Made by a program: the position numbers and the translations under genes
Shown: positions 23,844-32,304 of the stretch, in pieces
How the letters are laid out: the number at the start of each line of letters is the position of its first letter
Numbering within the stretch: the first letter of the stretch is position 1
NCBI GenBank assembly: GCA_964370965.1
Contig: CAYJLW010000012.1
Span: 15,263-79,262, forward strand
DNA: 64,000 nucleotides
Direction of reading: 5' to 3'
Source of the DNA: CAYJLW01 sp964370965
Lineage (GTDB): Bacteria > Actinomycetota > Acidimicrobiia > UBA2766
Notes under the pieces: model-generated
The model's database searches: none
What the model saw: only the letters and a program-made list of their open reading frames with translations
Told to the model about the DNA's origin: nothing

Positions 23844-24512
23844 GTGTCCTCGAGAGAGCAGCGACGCCGGCGCGCAAGCGCGGATGAGGCCCACGTCCAC
23901 ATCGTGGACGCGGCTGCGGCGTGCTACGCGCGCCGGGGCGTCGCCCGGACCACGATGGATGACGTCGCCCGCGAAGCGGGCTGTGGCCGGGCCACTCTCT
24001 ACCGCCACTTCCGTACCCGCCGCGACCTCGGTCTTGCCGTACTCGCCCAGGAGACAGTGCGGTTCCTGGGTCACATGGAGGTTCGCCTCGGCGCCGCCCG
24101 GTCGCTGCACGACGTCGTCGTGACGTCATTCGTCGACGGGGCCGCCGCCTACGAGGGCCACCATCTCCTCCAGATGATGGAGCGCATCGAACCCCATCTC
24201 CTCCTGCCCGCCGTCGCCGTCCCGGAGAGCCCCGTCCTCTCCGCGCTCACGGAGTTCCTCCGGCCCCACGTCGAGCGCCACGCCGGCGACAGCGCCCTCG
24301 CCCGCCGGTCGCCGCGGCGTTTCGCCGCCTGGATAGCGAGAGCGGCCCTGTCCTACACGCTGTCGCCCTCGCCCTTCGTGGATCTCGGCGACGAAGCGTC
24401 CGTGGGGCGATTCGTGTCCAGACACTTCGGCGCCGCCCCCGCGACGTCGGACTCCGACACGAGCACGACGACAACCGACAGCACCACGACACTGGAGGCA
24501 CCACCCAGGTGA
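23844..24512 (+). CDS. TetR family transcriptional regulator
   Basis: 222 residues. HTH domain at about 15-65: HIVDAAAACYARRGVARTTMDDVAREAGCGRATLYRHFRTRRDL. The C-terminal domain is helical, and the last 20 residues are a Thr/Ser-rich tail (SDTSTTTTDSTTT). GTG start. Palindromes in its promoter suggest that it represses itself. Its stop overlaps a 24-codon fragment that looks like the remains of a ferritin-like oxygenase gene, so its former target gene may have been lost. Ligand unknown. Confidence 0.88.
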   Translation: MSSREQRRRRASADEAHVHIVDAAAACYARRGVARTTMDDVAREAGCGRATLYRHFRTRRDLGLAVLAQETVRFLGHMEVRLGAARSLHDVVVTSFVDGAAAYEGHHLLQMMERIEPHLLLPAVAVPESPVLSALTEFLRPHVERHAGDSALARRSPRRFAAWIARAALSYTLSPSPFVDLGDEASVGRFVSRHFGAAPATSDSDTSTTTTDSTTTLEAPPR

Positions 24513-24580
24513 CGGACGAGGCCCGCCACGTCGCCTTCGGCGGGGAGTACCGGGTGATGCAGGAGACCGTCCCCTCGTAG
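24509..24580 (+). pseudogene. Fragment resembling a ferritin-like di-iron oxygenase (remnant)
   Basis: A 24-codon frame starts with GTG overlapping the TetR stop and reads VTDEARHVAFGGEYRVMQ before a TAG. DEARHVAFG is the second iron-ligand motif (ExxH) of many ferritin-like di-iron proteins, where it lies deep inside a protein of about 300 residues. Finding only this piece suggests a deletion scar. The match is short and made by eye, so chance similarity is possible. Confidence 0.3.
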
Positions 24581-24602
24581 GGCGCCTGCCGAGCGCCCCG
24601 GC

Positions 24603-24608
24603 TACCGT
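24603..24608 (+). promoter_or_regulatory. -10 element (TACCGT) for a leaderless wHTH transcript
   Basis: TACCGT ends 7 nt before the GTG at 24616. No Shine-Dalgarno sequence is present, consistent with a leaderless mRNA. Confidence 0.4.
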
Positions 24609-24615
24609 CACGGGC

Positions 24616-25206
24616 GTGACCGACGGGCGCTTCCTCGTCCTGCATGCCCTGCGCATCACCGGCCTCGCCGGTGCAGACCGCCTGGGCGGTGTCACCGGCC
24701 TCGCTTCGGCGGACGCCGCCGCGGTCCTGGGCGAGCTCGCCGCCGAGGGGCTGGTGGGGGAGCGGAGCGGCCGGCTCGCCGGTTTCGTGCTCACCGCAGC
24801 GGGCCGCCAAGCCTACGACGCTCTCGCGGCGGCGGAACGGGAGGCCCTCCCGCTCGACGACGTCACAGCGGGATACGAGCAGTTCCTGTCGATGAACGCC
24901 GGCTTCCTCCGCCTCGCGTCCGCCTGGCAGCGGCGCGAGGCGCGCGACCCGGGCTGGGAACTCGTCGACCGTCTCGGTGAGCTCCACGACAGGCTCATGG
25001 TGATCTGCGCCCGCCTGGAGGGAGCAGCCGACCGCTTCGGCTGCTATCGGCCCCGGTTCCGCCGTGCTCTCGGGCGCCTCCGCGAAGGCGACGAGCCCTG
25101 GTTCGCGGGGCACACGCTGGACAGCTACCACACCGTCTGGTTCCAGCTCCATGAGGACCTCCTCGCCACTCTCGGCCTCGAACGCGGCTCCGAAGGCGAG
25201 AGATAG
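24616..25206 (+). CDS. Winged-helix (MarR-like) protein of unknown role
   Basis: 196 residues. The first 70 residues form a likely winged helix-turn-helix: LVLHALRITGLAGADRLGGVTGLASADAAAVLGELAAEGLVGE, then a Gly-Arg wing and LTAAGRQAYDAL, as in MarR/PadR-like regulators. Residues 75-196 are helical, with conserved-looking aromatic and acidic positions (YEQFLSMNAGFL, DSYHTVWFQLHEDLLATLGL), and may bind a ligand or form the dimer. No partner gene is clear. GTG start with a -10 element 7 nt upstream. A composite hairpin follows. Confidence 0.7.
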   Translation: MTDGRFLVLHALRITGLAGADRLGGVTGLASADAAAVLGELAAEGLVGERSGRLAGFVLTAAGRQAYDALAAAEREALPLDDVTAGYEQFLSMNAGFLRLASAWQRREARDPGWELVDRLGELHDRLMVICARLEGAADRFGCYRPRFRRALGRLREGDEPWFAGHTLDSYHTVWFQLHEDLLATLGLERGSEGER

Positions 25207-25212
25207 CCCGGA

Positions 25213-25257
25213 CCTTGGAGGCCCGGCACCGACGCGCGTCGGTCCTGGGCCTCCAAG
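25213..25257 (+). terminator. Two-part hairpin after the wHTH gene
   Basis: Outer stem CTTGGAGGCCC / GGGCCTCCAAG (11 bp) encloses an inner CCGAC-GCGC-GTCGG stem. It begins 6 nt after the stop. There is no U-tract. It probably ends the wHTH transcript before dapA. Confidence 0.6.
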
Positions 25258-25338
25258 AGTCGTCACGCCGAGAGCGAGGCCGGGACCGCCGTTTGCGACG
25301 TCCGGGAACGGGGGGAGAGCCCGCTCCCCTTCCGGCAG

Positions 25339-25344
25339 TAGACT
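25339..25344 (+). promoter_or_regulatory. -10 element (TAGACT) for the dapA-rnj operon
   Basis: TAGACT ends 8 nt before the ATG at 25353, with no Shine-Dalgarno sequence between. This suggests a leaderless mRNA. Confidence 0.4.
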
Positions 25345-25352
25345 CGCCCACC

Positions 25353-26249
25353 ATGGACGGCCCCTTTGGTGACGTCGTCACCGCCATGATCACCCCGATG
25401 CGCGACGACTTCGCGCTCGACCTCGACGGTGCCCGCGAGCTGGCGGAGCACCTCCTCGCCCACGGCTCCGACGCCCTCGTCGTCTCCGGCACGACGGGCG
25501 AGTCCCCGACCCTGTCGGTGGGCGAGAAGCTCGACCTCTTCGGCGCCGTCGTCGATGCCGTCCGGGGCGGAGCCAAGGTGATCGCGGGGACGTCGAGCTA
25601 CGACACCGCCGAGTCCGTCCGACTCACCGCCGCCGCCACCTCCGCCGGTGTCGACGGGATCCTCGCCGTCACCCCCTACTACAGCCGGCCCCCCCAGCGA
25701 GGCCTCCTCACGCACTTCACGGCCATCGCCGACGCCACCGACAGGCCCGTGCTCCTCTACGACGTCCCCGGGCGCACGGGCCGCGCGATCGAGACCGCCA
25801 CCATGGCCCGCCTCGCCGAGCACCCGCGCATCGTGGGTGTGAAGGACGCCACGGGCTCACCGGTGAACGTCTCCCGGACCAGGGCTGCCTGCGGCGACGC
25901 CTTCGCCGTGTACTCCGGAGACGACGCCATGACCCTGCCCTACCTCGCCGTGGGTGCCTGCGGGGTCGTGAGCGTGGCTTCACATGTCTGCGGCGCCCAG
26001 ATCGGCGAGATGATCCGGGCACACCGCTCCGGCCAGGTGGAGGCCGCCCGCAAGCTTCACGACGAGCTCCTGGCCGTCTTCCAGGTGCTGTTCGAGGACA
26101 GCTCACCCATCCCCGTGAAAGCCGCCGTGGGCATGCTCGGCCTGCCCGCAGGCCCGCCCCGGCCACCGTTGGCGCCCATCGAGGACGGTCTCGCCGACAA
26201 GGTCGCCCGCACGATCGCCCCGTACCGCGCCCCGGCCGGTCCGGCGTGA
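25353..26249 (+). CDS. dapA: 4-hydroxy-tetrahydrodipicolinate synthase (DapA)
   Basis: 298 residues. It condenses pyruvate and aspartate semialdehyde in the diaminopimelate/lysine pathway. TIM barrel with SGTTGESPTLS (the GTTGE motif), Tyr136 in YDVPGRTG, and the Schiff-base Lys164 in VGVKDATGS; the late SGDDAMTLPYLAVGACGVVSV is also typical. All catalytic residues are present. The start is set by length and by the -10 element; the stop overlaps the RNase J start (GTGA). The dapA-rnj pair is conserved in Actinobacteria. Confidence 0.96.
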   Translation: MDGPFGDVVTAMITPMRDDFALDLDGARELAEHLLAHGSDALVVSGTTGESPTLSVGEKLDLFGAVVDAVRGGAKVIAGTSSYDTAESVRLTAAATSAGVDGILAVTPYYSRPPQRGLLTHFTAIADATDRPVLLYDVPGRTGRAIETATMARLAEHPRIVGVKDATGSPVNVSRTRAACGDAFAVYSGDDAMTLPYLAVGACGVVSVASHVCGAQIGEMIRAHRSGQVEAARKLHDELLAVFQVLFEDSSPIPVKAAVGMLGLPAGPPRPPLAPIEDGLADKVARTIAPYRAPAGPA

Positions 26250-27910
26250 GCGAACCAGTCCGCATCACCTTCCTCGGCGGTCTGGGCGAGATCGGTCGCA
26301 ACTGCTTCTGCCTGGAGATCGAGGGGCGCCTCCTCGTCGTCGACTGCGGGCTCATGTTCCCCACCGAGGACATGCCCGGCGTCGATCTCGTCCTCCCGGA
26401 TCTCGACTACCTCCGCGACCGGGTGGACGACATCGAGGCCGTCGTGCTCACCCACGGCCACGAGGACCACACGGGGGCCCTCCCGTACCTCTTGCGGGAC
26501 ATCTCCCTGCCCGTCTACGGCACTCCGCTCACGCTCGGCATTGTGGCGCCCAAGCTCGCCGAGCACGGCGTCACCGACGCCGCCACCCTGGTCGAGATCG
26601 GCGACGGGGAGGACGTTTCTGTGGGACCGTTCCAGTTCCGCGTCCTCGCAGTCACGCACTCCACACCGCACGCGGTCGGCCTCGCCTTCGAGACCCCCCA
26701 GGGCACGATCGTGCACACGGGGGACTTCAAGCTCGACCAGACCCCCGTCGACGGTCGCCACACCGATCTCTCGGCCTTCGGAGCGCTGGGCGCTGACGGC
26801 GTGAGGCTCCTGCTGTCGGACTCCACGAACGCGGAGGAGCGCGGATTCACCGAGTCGGAGTCCGCCGTGGGGGAGTGGCTGCGCGACCTGTTCCGCCAGC
26901 ACTCTGGGCGGCGCATCGTCTGTGCATGCTTCGCCAGCCACCTCCACCGTGTGCAACAGATCTGTGACGCCGCCGTGGAGTCCCGCCGGAAGGTGGCCTT
27001 CCTGGGGCGCTCGATGGTGTCGAACACGGCTCTCGCCCGCCAGATCGGAGTCCTCGACGTCCCTGACGACGCCGTCCTGGACATCGACGAGGTTGCCGAC
27101 CTCGACCCGGCACGGGTCTGCGTCGTGTGCACCGGTTCCCAGGGGGAGCCTCTCTCGGCGCTGTCGCTCATGGCGGCCGGGCAGCACAAGTGGGTTCACG
27201 CCGGCGAGAACGACACCGTGATCATCTCGGCGACGCCTATCCCCGGCAACGAGGCGAACGTGCACCGGGCGATCGACGGCCTCTGCCGGGCGGGGGCCGA
27301 CGTCGTCCACGAAGGCATCGCGAAGGTCCACGTCTCCGGGCACGCGTCACAGGAGGAGCTCAAGCTCATGCTCGCCCTCGTGCGCCCGGAGTACTTCGTG
27401 CCCGTCCACGGCGAGTACCGCCACCTCGTCGCCCACTCGCGCCTCGCGCTCGGCGCCGGCCTCGAGGACGACGGCGTCCTCCTCGCTGAGGACGGCGACG
27501 TCATCGAGCTCACAGACGGCAGCGTCGACTTCGCCGAGGAACAGGTGTCGGCAGGCTACGTGTACGTCGACGGCACCGGGATCGGCGACGTGACCGGCGA
27601 GGTCCTGCGCGACCGGCGCGTGCTGTCCGGCGACGGCGTCCTCATCTGTGTCGTGGGCGTCGACGCCCATTCCGGAGAGGTGATGCGGGGCCCCGAGATC
27701 CTCTCCCGGGGTTTCGTGGGTGAGGCCGACCTGGACAAGTTCGTCGAGGAGGCCGCCGAGCGGGTCACGCGGGCGATCGAAGAGGCCGCCGGCGACGGCG
27801 CTCTGGACCTCACGACCTTGAACCGCAACGTCCGCCAGACCCTGGGTCGTTTCGCGAACGAGCGCACGCAGCGCAGGCCGATCGTCTTCCCCCTCGTCAT
27901 CGAGGTCTGA
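26246..27910 (+). CDS. rnj: Ribonuclease J
   Basis: 554 residues, full length. It is a 5'-to-3' exo- and endoribonuclease of the metallo-beta-lactamase/beta-CASP class that matures rRNA and decays mRNA. The zinc motif HGHEDH is at 70-75, with further ligands in THSTPHAVGLAF and SDSTNAEERGFT. The beta-CASP domain lies in the middle, and SGHASQEELKLMLALVRPEYFVPVHGEYRH is the hinge with the last ligands. The C-terminal domain (about 450-554) matches the dimer domain of RNase J. GTG start overlapping dapA. It probably shares RNA decay work with the PNPase encoded at 11.2 kb. Confidence 0.95.
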   Translation: MSEPVRITFLGGLGEIGRNCFCLEIEGRLLVVDCGLMFPTEDMPGVDLVLPDLDYLRDRVDDIEAVVLTHGHEDHTGALPYLLRDISLPVYGTPLTLGIVAPKLAEHGVTDAATLVEIGDGEDVSVGPFQFRVLAVTHSTPHAVGLAFETPQGTIVHTGDFKLDQTPVDGRHTDLSAFGALGADGVRLLLSDSTNAEERGFTESESAVGEWLRDLFRQHSGRRIVCACFASHLHRVQQICDAAVESRRKVAFLGRSMVSNTALARQIGVLDVPDDAVLDIDEVADLDPARVCVVCTGSQGEPLSALSLMAAGQHKWVHAGENDTVIISATPIPGNEANVHRAIDGLCRAGADVVHEGIAKVHVSGHASQEELKLMLALVRPEYFVPVHGEYRHLVAHSRLALGAGLEDDGVLLAEDGDVIELTDGSVDFAEEQVSAGYVYVDGTGIGDVTGEVLRDRRVLSGDGVLICVVGVDAHSGEVMRGPEILSRGFVGEADLDKFVEEAAERVTRAIEEAAGDGALDLTTLNRNVRQTLGRFANERTQRRPIVFPLVIEV

Positions 27911-27978
27911 ATCATTCGCGAGGAGGCCTGGGTCCCCGACCGGGCGAATCCCCGGGGGCCACCCCTGGTACCTTGCCC

Positions 27979-28090
27979 GGGGCCCGAGCGGCCCTGTGAG
28001 CGGAGAGCGGGGCCCGAGCGGCCCTTGAGCGGAGAGCGGGGCCCGAGCGGCCCTTGAGCGGAGAGCGGGGCCCGAGCGGCCCTTGAGCGG
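27979..28090. repeat. Four tandem copies of a 29-bp unit
   Basis: Units begin at 27979, 28009, 28038 and 28067; the first has one extra base and the last is partial. Each contains GGGGCCCGAGCGGCCC, a small GGGCC/GGCCC hairpin, then TTGAGCGGAGAGC. The array fills the gap between rnj and the next gene and ends 12 nt before its start codon. The units are contiguous, with no spacers. Confidence 0.9.
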
Positions 28091-28102
28091 GGGCAGGGCT
28101 GC

Positions 28103-29788
28103 ATGATCCACTTCGACACCTCCCCGGAGGCGCCGTGGTGGGCGCTGCCCTGGCCGAACGACGCCACGTGGGGGAGGCCGCTGCGGGGGCTGTTCCCGCA
28201 CCCGCTGGTGCGCCGTTTCGAACGCCTGGCACTTGCTCACGGGCCCAGCCCGAGCGGGGCGGCCTTCTTCGCCTTCGCGTCCTCGCCGCCCTCGATCCAC
28301 GCGGAGATCAGGGATCTGGAGACGGGCGCCCCGTTCCCCGCCGAGACCCGGTGGTTCCCGACGACCGGCCGCTACCACCCGGCGGGCCTCCTCGCAGTCA
28401 TGGCCGTGCCGGGGTGGGTGATGCGCCCCGGGGTGGCCCACGCCGTTGTCGTGCGGGTGCCCGGTGGGGAGCCTCCGCCCCGGCTGCGGGAGGCGCTCAC
28501 CGGCCGGGGGGACGGTGCCCTGGCGGCGGCGTACGCTCCCCTGCGTTCGGGGCCGGTGTCCCTGCAGGACGTCGTCGCGGCCACGGTCTTCACGCCTGCT
28601 GACCAGAGTGCTCCGCTGCGGCGTCTGGTGGCCGCCGCCCTCGAGTACCGGGGGAAGCTCGCCGGGGAGACGACGGTGCGCCCCGGCCCCGGCGGTGTCC
28701 GTTTCCACGAGGGCCGTTGGCGGGCGCCGCAGTTCCGGGCGGGCTTCGGCTGGAACCTGCTGCGCAAGGGGGAGACCGTCCTCGACGCCCGGCGCTCGGA
28801 GCCGGTGCCTTTCGGCCTCGCCCTGCCCCCTGGTGAGGCGCCGCCGCGGGGCTGGCCGCTGGTGCTCTCACTGCACGGTGGGGGCTGCACGTACACGGAG
28901 CGCCTGAACGAGGTCGTCTCGGCGGCCGCTCCCCACGGTCTCGCCGTCGCCCAACAGACCCTCCCGTACAACAGGGGTAGACCCGGCGGGGGGCGCCTGA
29001 TCGGGGACCTGAACTTCTTCAACGTCGCCAACCCGGCGTCGTCCGTGGGGATCTTCCATCAGGCAGTCGTCGAGCAGATGATCTTCCTCCGTCTTCTCCT
29101 GGACGGCTGGCCTCTGGACCCCGAGCGCGTGTTCCTCATCGGCCATTCCAACGGAGGGACGACTGCGGCCATGGTCCTCGCCGTGGAGCCTCTCGTGCGC
29201 GCCGGGGTCGTGGCCGGCTTCGGAGGGCACGTGGGCACGTATGTGGAGGAGAGCGACGTCATCGGCGAGGCGATGAACAGGCTCTGGCCGGCGATCACGC
29301 TGCGGCCGGCCGCTGCGGAACCCCGGAGCCGGTTCCATCCCGTCGTGAACCTGGTCCATACGGCGTGGGGCGTGTGGGACACCGTGAACTTCGCCCCGTA
29401 CTGGCAGCGGGGCCCGCTGCCCGGGGTCGGCCCCAAGCACGTCTTCCTCGCCCAGGGCATGCACGACAAGTACGCCTCTGTGCGGGGCCAGACCGCCGTG
29501 GTCGGCGCCGCCGGCCTCGACGTCGCCGGGGACGGCGTCGACACAGCCGAAGCCGACTACGCGCACCGGGTGCTGGCGCTCCGCCGGCGCCCCCGTCTCG
29601 GGTACCCGGTCTCGGACAACGTCTCGCGCGGGGACGGCACACGACGCACCGGGGTGGCCGTGGAGAGGGCGGCGATAGGGGACGGCCACGAGGTCTGTTT
29701 CGAGGACAAGGCGATCCTCGCGCAATGGGTGGGTGCTTTCGCGTCCCTCGCTCACACCGGGCGCATGGTCGTGGACGCGCCCGGGTGA
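28103..29788 (+). CDS. Alpha/beta hydrolase-fold protein of unknown substrate
   Basis: 561 residues. Residues 1-230 are an N-terminal part without a known motif; the second half is an alpha/beta hydrolase. LSLHGGGCTYTE gives the oxyanion-hole HGG, and FLIGHSNGGTTAAMVL gives the nucleophile elbow GHSNG. Likely acid and His residues lie near HDKYASVRGQ and GDGHEVCFEDK. The layout resembles large bacterial esterases or depolymerase-like proteins, but no specific family is recognised. There is no signal peptide or anchor. ATG start right after the 29-bp repeats, with a G-rich region as a weak ribosome binding site. A 20-bp perfect hairpin follows directly. Confidence 0.7.
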   Translation: MIHFDTSPEAPWWALPWPNDATWGRPLRGLFPHPLVRRFERLALAHGPSPSGAAFFAFASSPPSIHAEIRDLETGAPFPAETRWFPTTGRYHPAGLLAVMAVPGWVMRPGVAHAVVVRVPGGEPPPRLREALTGRGDGALAAAYAPLRSGPVSLQDVVAATVFTPADQSAPLRRLVAAALEYRGKLAGETTVRPGPGGVRFHEGRWRAPQFRAGFGWNLLRKGETVLDARRSEPVPFGLALPPGEAPPRGWPLVLSLHGGGCTYTERLNEVVSAAAPHGLAVAQQTLPYNRGRPGGGRLIGDLNFFNVANPASSVGIFHQAVVEQMIFLRLLLDGWPLDPERVFLIGHSNGGTTAAMVLAVEPLVRAGVVAGFGGHVGTYVEESDVIGEAMNRLWPAITLRPAAAEPRSRFHPVVNLVHTAWGVWDTVNFAPYWQRGPLPGVGPKHVFLAQGMHDKYASVRGQTAVVGAAGLDVAGDGVDTAEADYAHRVLALRRRPRLGYPVSDNVSRGDGTRRTGVAVERAAIGDGHEVCFEDKAILAQWVGAFASLAHTGRMVVDAPG

Positions 29789-29834
29789 CGTCGGGTGCCG
29801 AGAGCCGCGCACGTGCGGCTCTCGGCACCCGACG
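29789..29834 (+). terminator. 20-bp perfect hairpin directly after the hydrolase gene
   Basis: CGTCGGGTGCCGAGAGCCGC pairs with 29815-29834 without a mismatch, around a 6-nt loop GCACGT. It starts on the base after the stop codon. There is no U-tract. It is the longest perfect stem in the window. Confidence 0.65.
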
Positions 29835-29946
29835 CCGCCCCTCCCGGGCCCGGGGGATGGGCGCTGCTAGCGTGGGGGGATCGCCAGGCGGGTTGTAGGG
29901 GCCCGGGCGTGCACAACAGACGTGTCACCACGGCCCCGGGGGTTCC

Positions 29947-32280
29947 ATGCCCGCTGCCACCCGCAAGAAGCCGGCTTCGCGCACGACGGGGCGCGCTCTG
30001 GCCCGCAAGGCGCCGGCGCGCAAGCCGGGCCCCCGCAAGTCGGCCGCCAAGGGCCGGACAAGGGCCGCACCGCAGGCACCGGCCGTCTGGCGTCGCGTTC
30101 TCGGTTCGCACGCCGCCGACCTCGTCGGTATCGCCTGCCTGGCTGCGGCCGTCATCGCTGCGATGGGGGTGTGGGCGGCGGGAGCCGGTCCAGTGGGGAG
30201 GGCCTTCGACCTCGTGCTGCGCACGCTCGCGGGGCGGGCCGCCGTCGTGGCTCCGTTCGCCCTGGCCGCCGGGGGGGTCGTCCTGCTCGCCGGTCGCGAA
30301 CGCGAACGTGCCCTCCGTCCCGTGATCGGCGCCGCGATGATCGCCACCTCGGTGGTGGGTCTCCTCCACGCCGGCGGCGGGGCGCCCCGCCTGGCGGGTT
30401 CCCGGGCCGCGCTCGCTGCCCATGGCGGCTACGTGGGGGCGCTGGTCGGAGGTCCGCTGGCGGCCGGCCTCGGCGAGTGGGGAGCCGCGGTTGTGCTGGC
30501 CGCCCTCGCCTTTGCGGGCGCCGTCGTGGCGTCCGGACGACCCCCGCGGGCGCTCCTCTCCGCGGTCACGGCAAGGAAGGACGTTCCCACGGAAGCGGCG
30601 GGGGCGCCCACTGCCGCTCTCGTTGCGCCCCAGGCTGCACCCCCGGCAGCGACGGCCGCCCCTGACGGCGACGCCGAGCCTGCAGAGCGCCGCAAGCGCA
30701 CGCTGGGCGAGGTGGCGCCGCCCCAGGCCACGACTGCCGAAGGAGCCCGGCCCGAGCAGCTCCAGATGCGGGTACCCGCCCCCCCGGACGCAGAGCTCTA
30801 CCGGCTTCCCCCGCTCGACCTCCTCCGCAAGAGCCCCCGTCGGGAGGTGGACCGGGCGTCCCTGGAGGAGCGGGGCCAGATCATCGAGGAGACCCTGCGC
30901 GAGTTCAAGGTGGACGCGGAGCTCGCCGGGATCACGGCGGGGCCCACGGTGACCCGCTACGAGGTGGAGCTCGCCCAGGGTGTGAAGGTCGCCCAGTTCA
31001 CGAAGCTCGCTCCCGACATCTGCTACGCCCTGGCCACCCCGGACGTCCGCATCCTCGCTCCCATCCCGGGCCGCTCGGCGATCGGCCTCGAGGTGCCCAA
31101 CGCAGTTCGTCAGCTCGTCACGCTGGGCGACGTCCTCGCATCTCCGGAGGCGAAGTCCGCCACGCACCCCCTCGAGGTCGCCCTCGGGCGCGACATCGCC
31201 GGGCGCACGATGCTCGTCGACCTCACGGAGATGCCCCACCTTCTCATCGCCGGTGCCACCGGGGCGGGGAAGTCGTCCTGCATCAACTCGATCCTGACCT
31301 CCATCCTGTGTCGCACCCGGCCCTCGGAGGTCCGGATGATCCTCGTCGACCCCAAGCGCGTGGAGCTCGGGCGCTACGGGCGGGTCCCGCACCTCCTCAC
31401 GGGTGTCGTGACGCAGCCGAAGAGGGCCGCGGACGCCCTCTTGTGGGCGGTGCGGGAGATGGAGCGCCGCTACGACATCCTCGCGGACGTGGGGGCCCGG
31501 GACGTCATCAGCTACAACGCCTCCCACGACCGCGGGGAGCTCGGCGACGCCGCCGAGCGGCTCCCGTACATCCTTGTGGTCGTCGACGAGCTCTCGGACC
31601 TCATGCTCGTCGCCGCCCGCGACGTGGAGGACTCAATCTGCCGTCTCGCCCAGATGGCCCGGGCGGTGGGGATCCACCTCGTCATCGCCACGCAACGCCC
31701 GTCCGTCGACGTGATCACGGGGCTCATCAAGGCGAACATCCCCTCTCGGATGGCGTTCAAGATGCGCACGCAGACCGACAGCCGCACGATCCTCGACCAG
31801 GTGGGAGCGGACAAGCTCGTGGGGAAGGGCGACATGCTCTACCTGCCGGCCACGTCGTCGCGGACGCAGCGCATCCAGGGCTCCTACGTGACGGAGGCGG
31901 AGGTCGCCGCCGTGGTGGAGCACTGGCGCAAGGAGATGCGCCGGATCGGGGACTCCCCCTCCCCGGAGCAGTCCGCGGGCGAGGAGCCTTCCGCGGAGGA
32001 CCCCTCCGACGTGGTCTTCGGCGGCGACGACGTCGCTTCCCGTGACTCCGACGACGACGGCGACGACCTCCTCGAAGAGGCGACGGTGATCGTCGTGACC
32101 AGCCGGCTCGGGTCCACCTCGATGCTCCAGCGCAAGCTGCGCGTGGGCTTCGCTCGGGCGGGGCGGATCATGGACCTCCTGGAGCGCCGTGGCGTGGTGG
32201 GTCCCAGCCAGGGCTCGAAAGCGCGCGACGTGCTCATCACGCCCGAACAGCTCGAAGAGGCACGTCTCCGCGTCCGATAG
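29947..32280 (+). CDS. ftsK: DNA translocase FtsK/SpoIIIE
   Basis: 777 residues. It pumps chromosomal DNA across the division septum. A basic N-terminus (Arg/Lys/Ala-rich, 1-50) precedes four hydrophobic helices (about 55-200), a Pro/Ala linker, then the alpha and beta motor domains. Walker A GATGAGKSS starts at 436, Walker B is YILVVVDELSDLM near 545, followed by IATQRPSVDVITGLIKANIPSR. The gamma winged-helix domain that reads KOPS sites is at the end (STSMLQRKLRVGFARAGRIMDLLERRGVVGPSQGSKARDVL). All parts are intact. A possible -10 TAGCGT lies at 29868. The linker is short compared with E. coli FtsK. Confidence 0.96.
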   Translation: MPAATRKKPASRTTGRALARKAPARKPGPRKSAAKGRTRAAPQAPAVWRRVLGSHAADLVGIACLAAAVIAAMGVWAAGAGPVGRAFDLVLRTLAGRAAVVAPFALAAGGVVLLAGRERERALRPVIGAAMIATSVVGLLHAGGGAPRLAGSRAALAAHGGYVGALVGGPLAAGLGEWGAAVVLAALAFAGAVVASGRPPRALLSAVTARKDVPTEAAGAPTAALVAPQAAPPAATAAPDGDAEPAERRKRTLGEVAPPQATTAEGARPEQLQMRVPAPPDAELYRLPPLDLLRKSPRREVDRASLEERGQIIEETLREFKVDAELAGITAGPTVTRYEVELAQGVKVAQFTKLAPDICYALATPDVRILAPIPGRSAIGLEVPNAVRQLVTLGDVLASPEAKSATHPLEVALGRDIAGRTMLVDLTEMPHLLIAGATGAGKSSCINSILTSILCRTRPSEVRMILVDPKRVELGRYGRVPHLLTGVVTQPKRAADALLWAVREMERRYDILADVGARDVISYNASHDRGELGDAAERLPYILVVVDELSDLMLVAARDVEDSICRLAQMARAVGIHLVIATQRPSVDVITGLIKANIPSRMAFKMRTQTDSRTILDQVGADKLVGKGDMLYLPATSSRTQRIQGSYVTEAEVAAVVEHWRKEMRRIGDSPSPEQSAGEEPSAEDPSDVVFGGDDVASRDSDDDGDDLLEEATVIVVTSRLGSTSMLQRKLRVGFARAGRIMDLLERRGVVGPSQGSKARDVLITPEQLEEARLRVR

Positions 32281-32304
32281 AGTCGGTGGTCCCTGGAGGA
32301 TGCC

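Noticed and set aside
27979..28090. CRISPR array
   Set aside because: The 29-bp unit has CRISPR-like length, but the copies are head to tail with no spacers and no cas genes are near.
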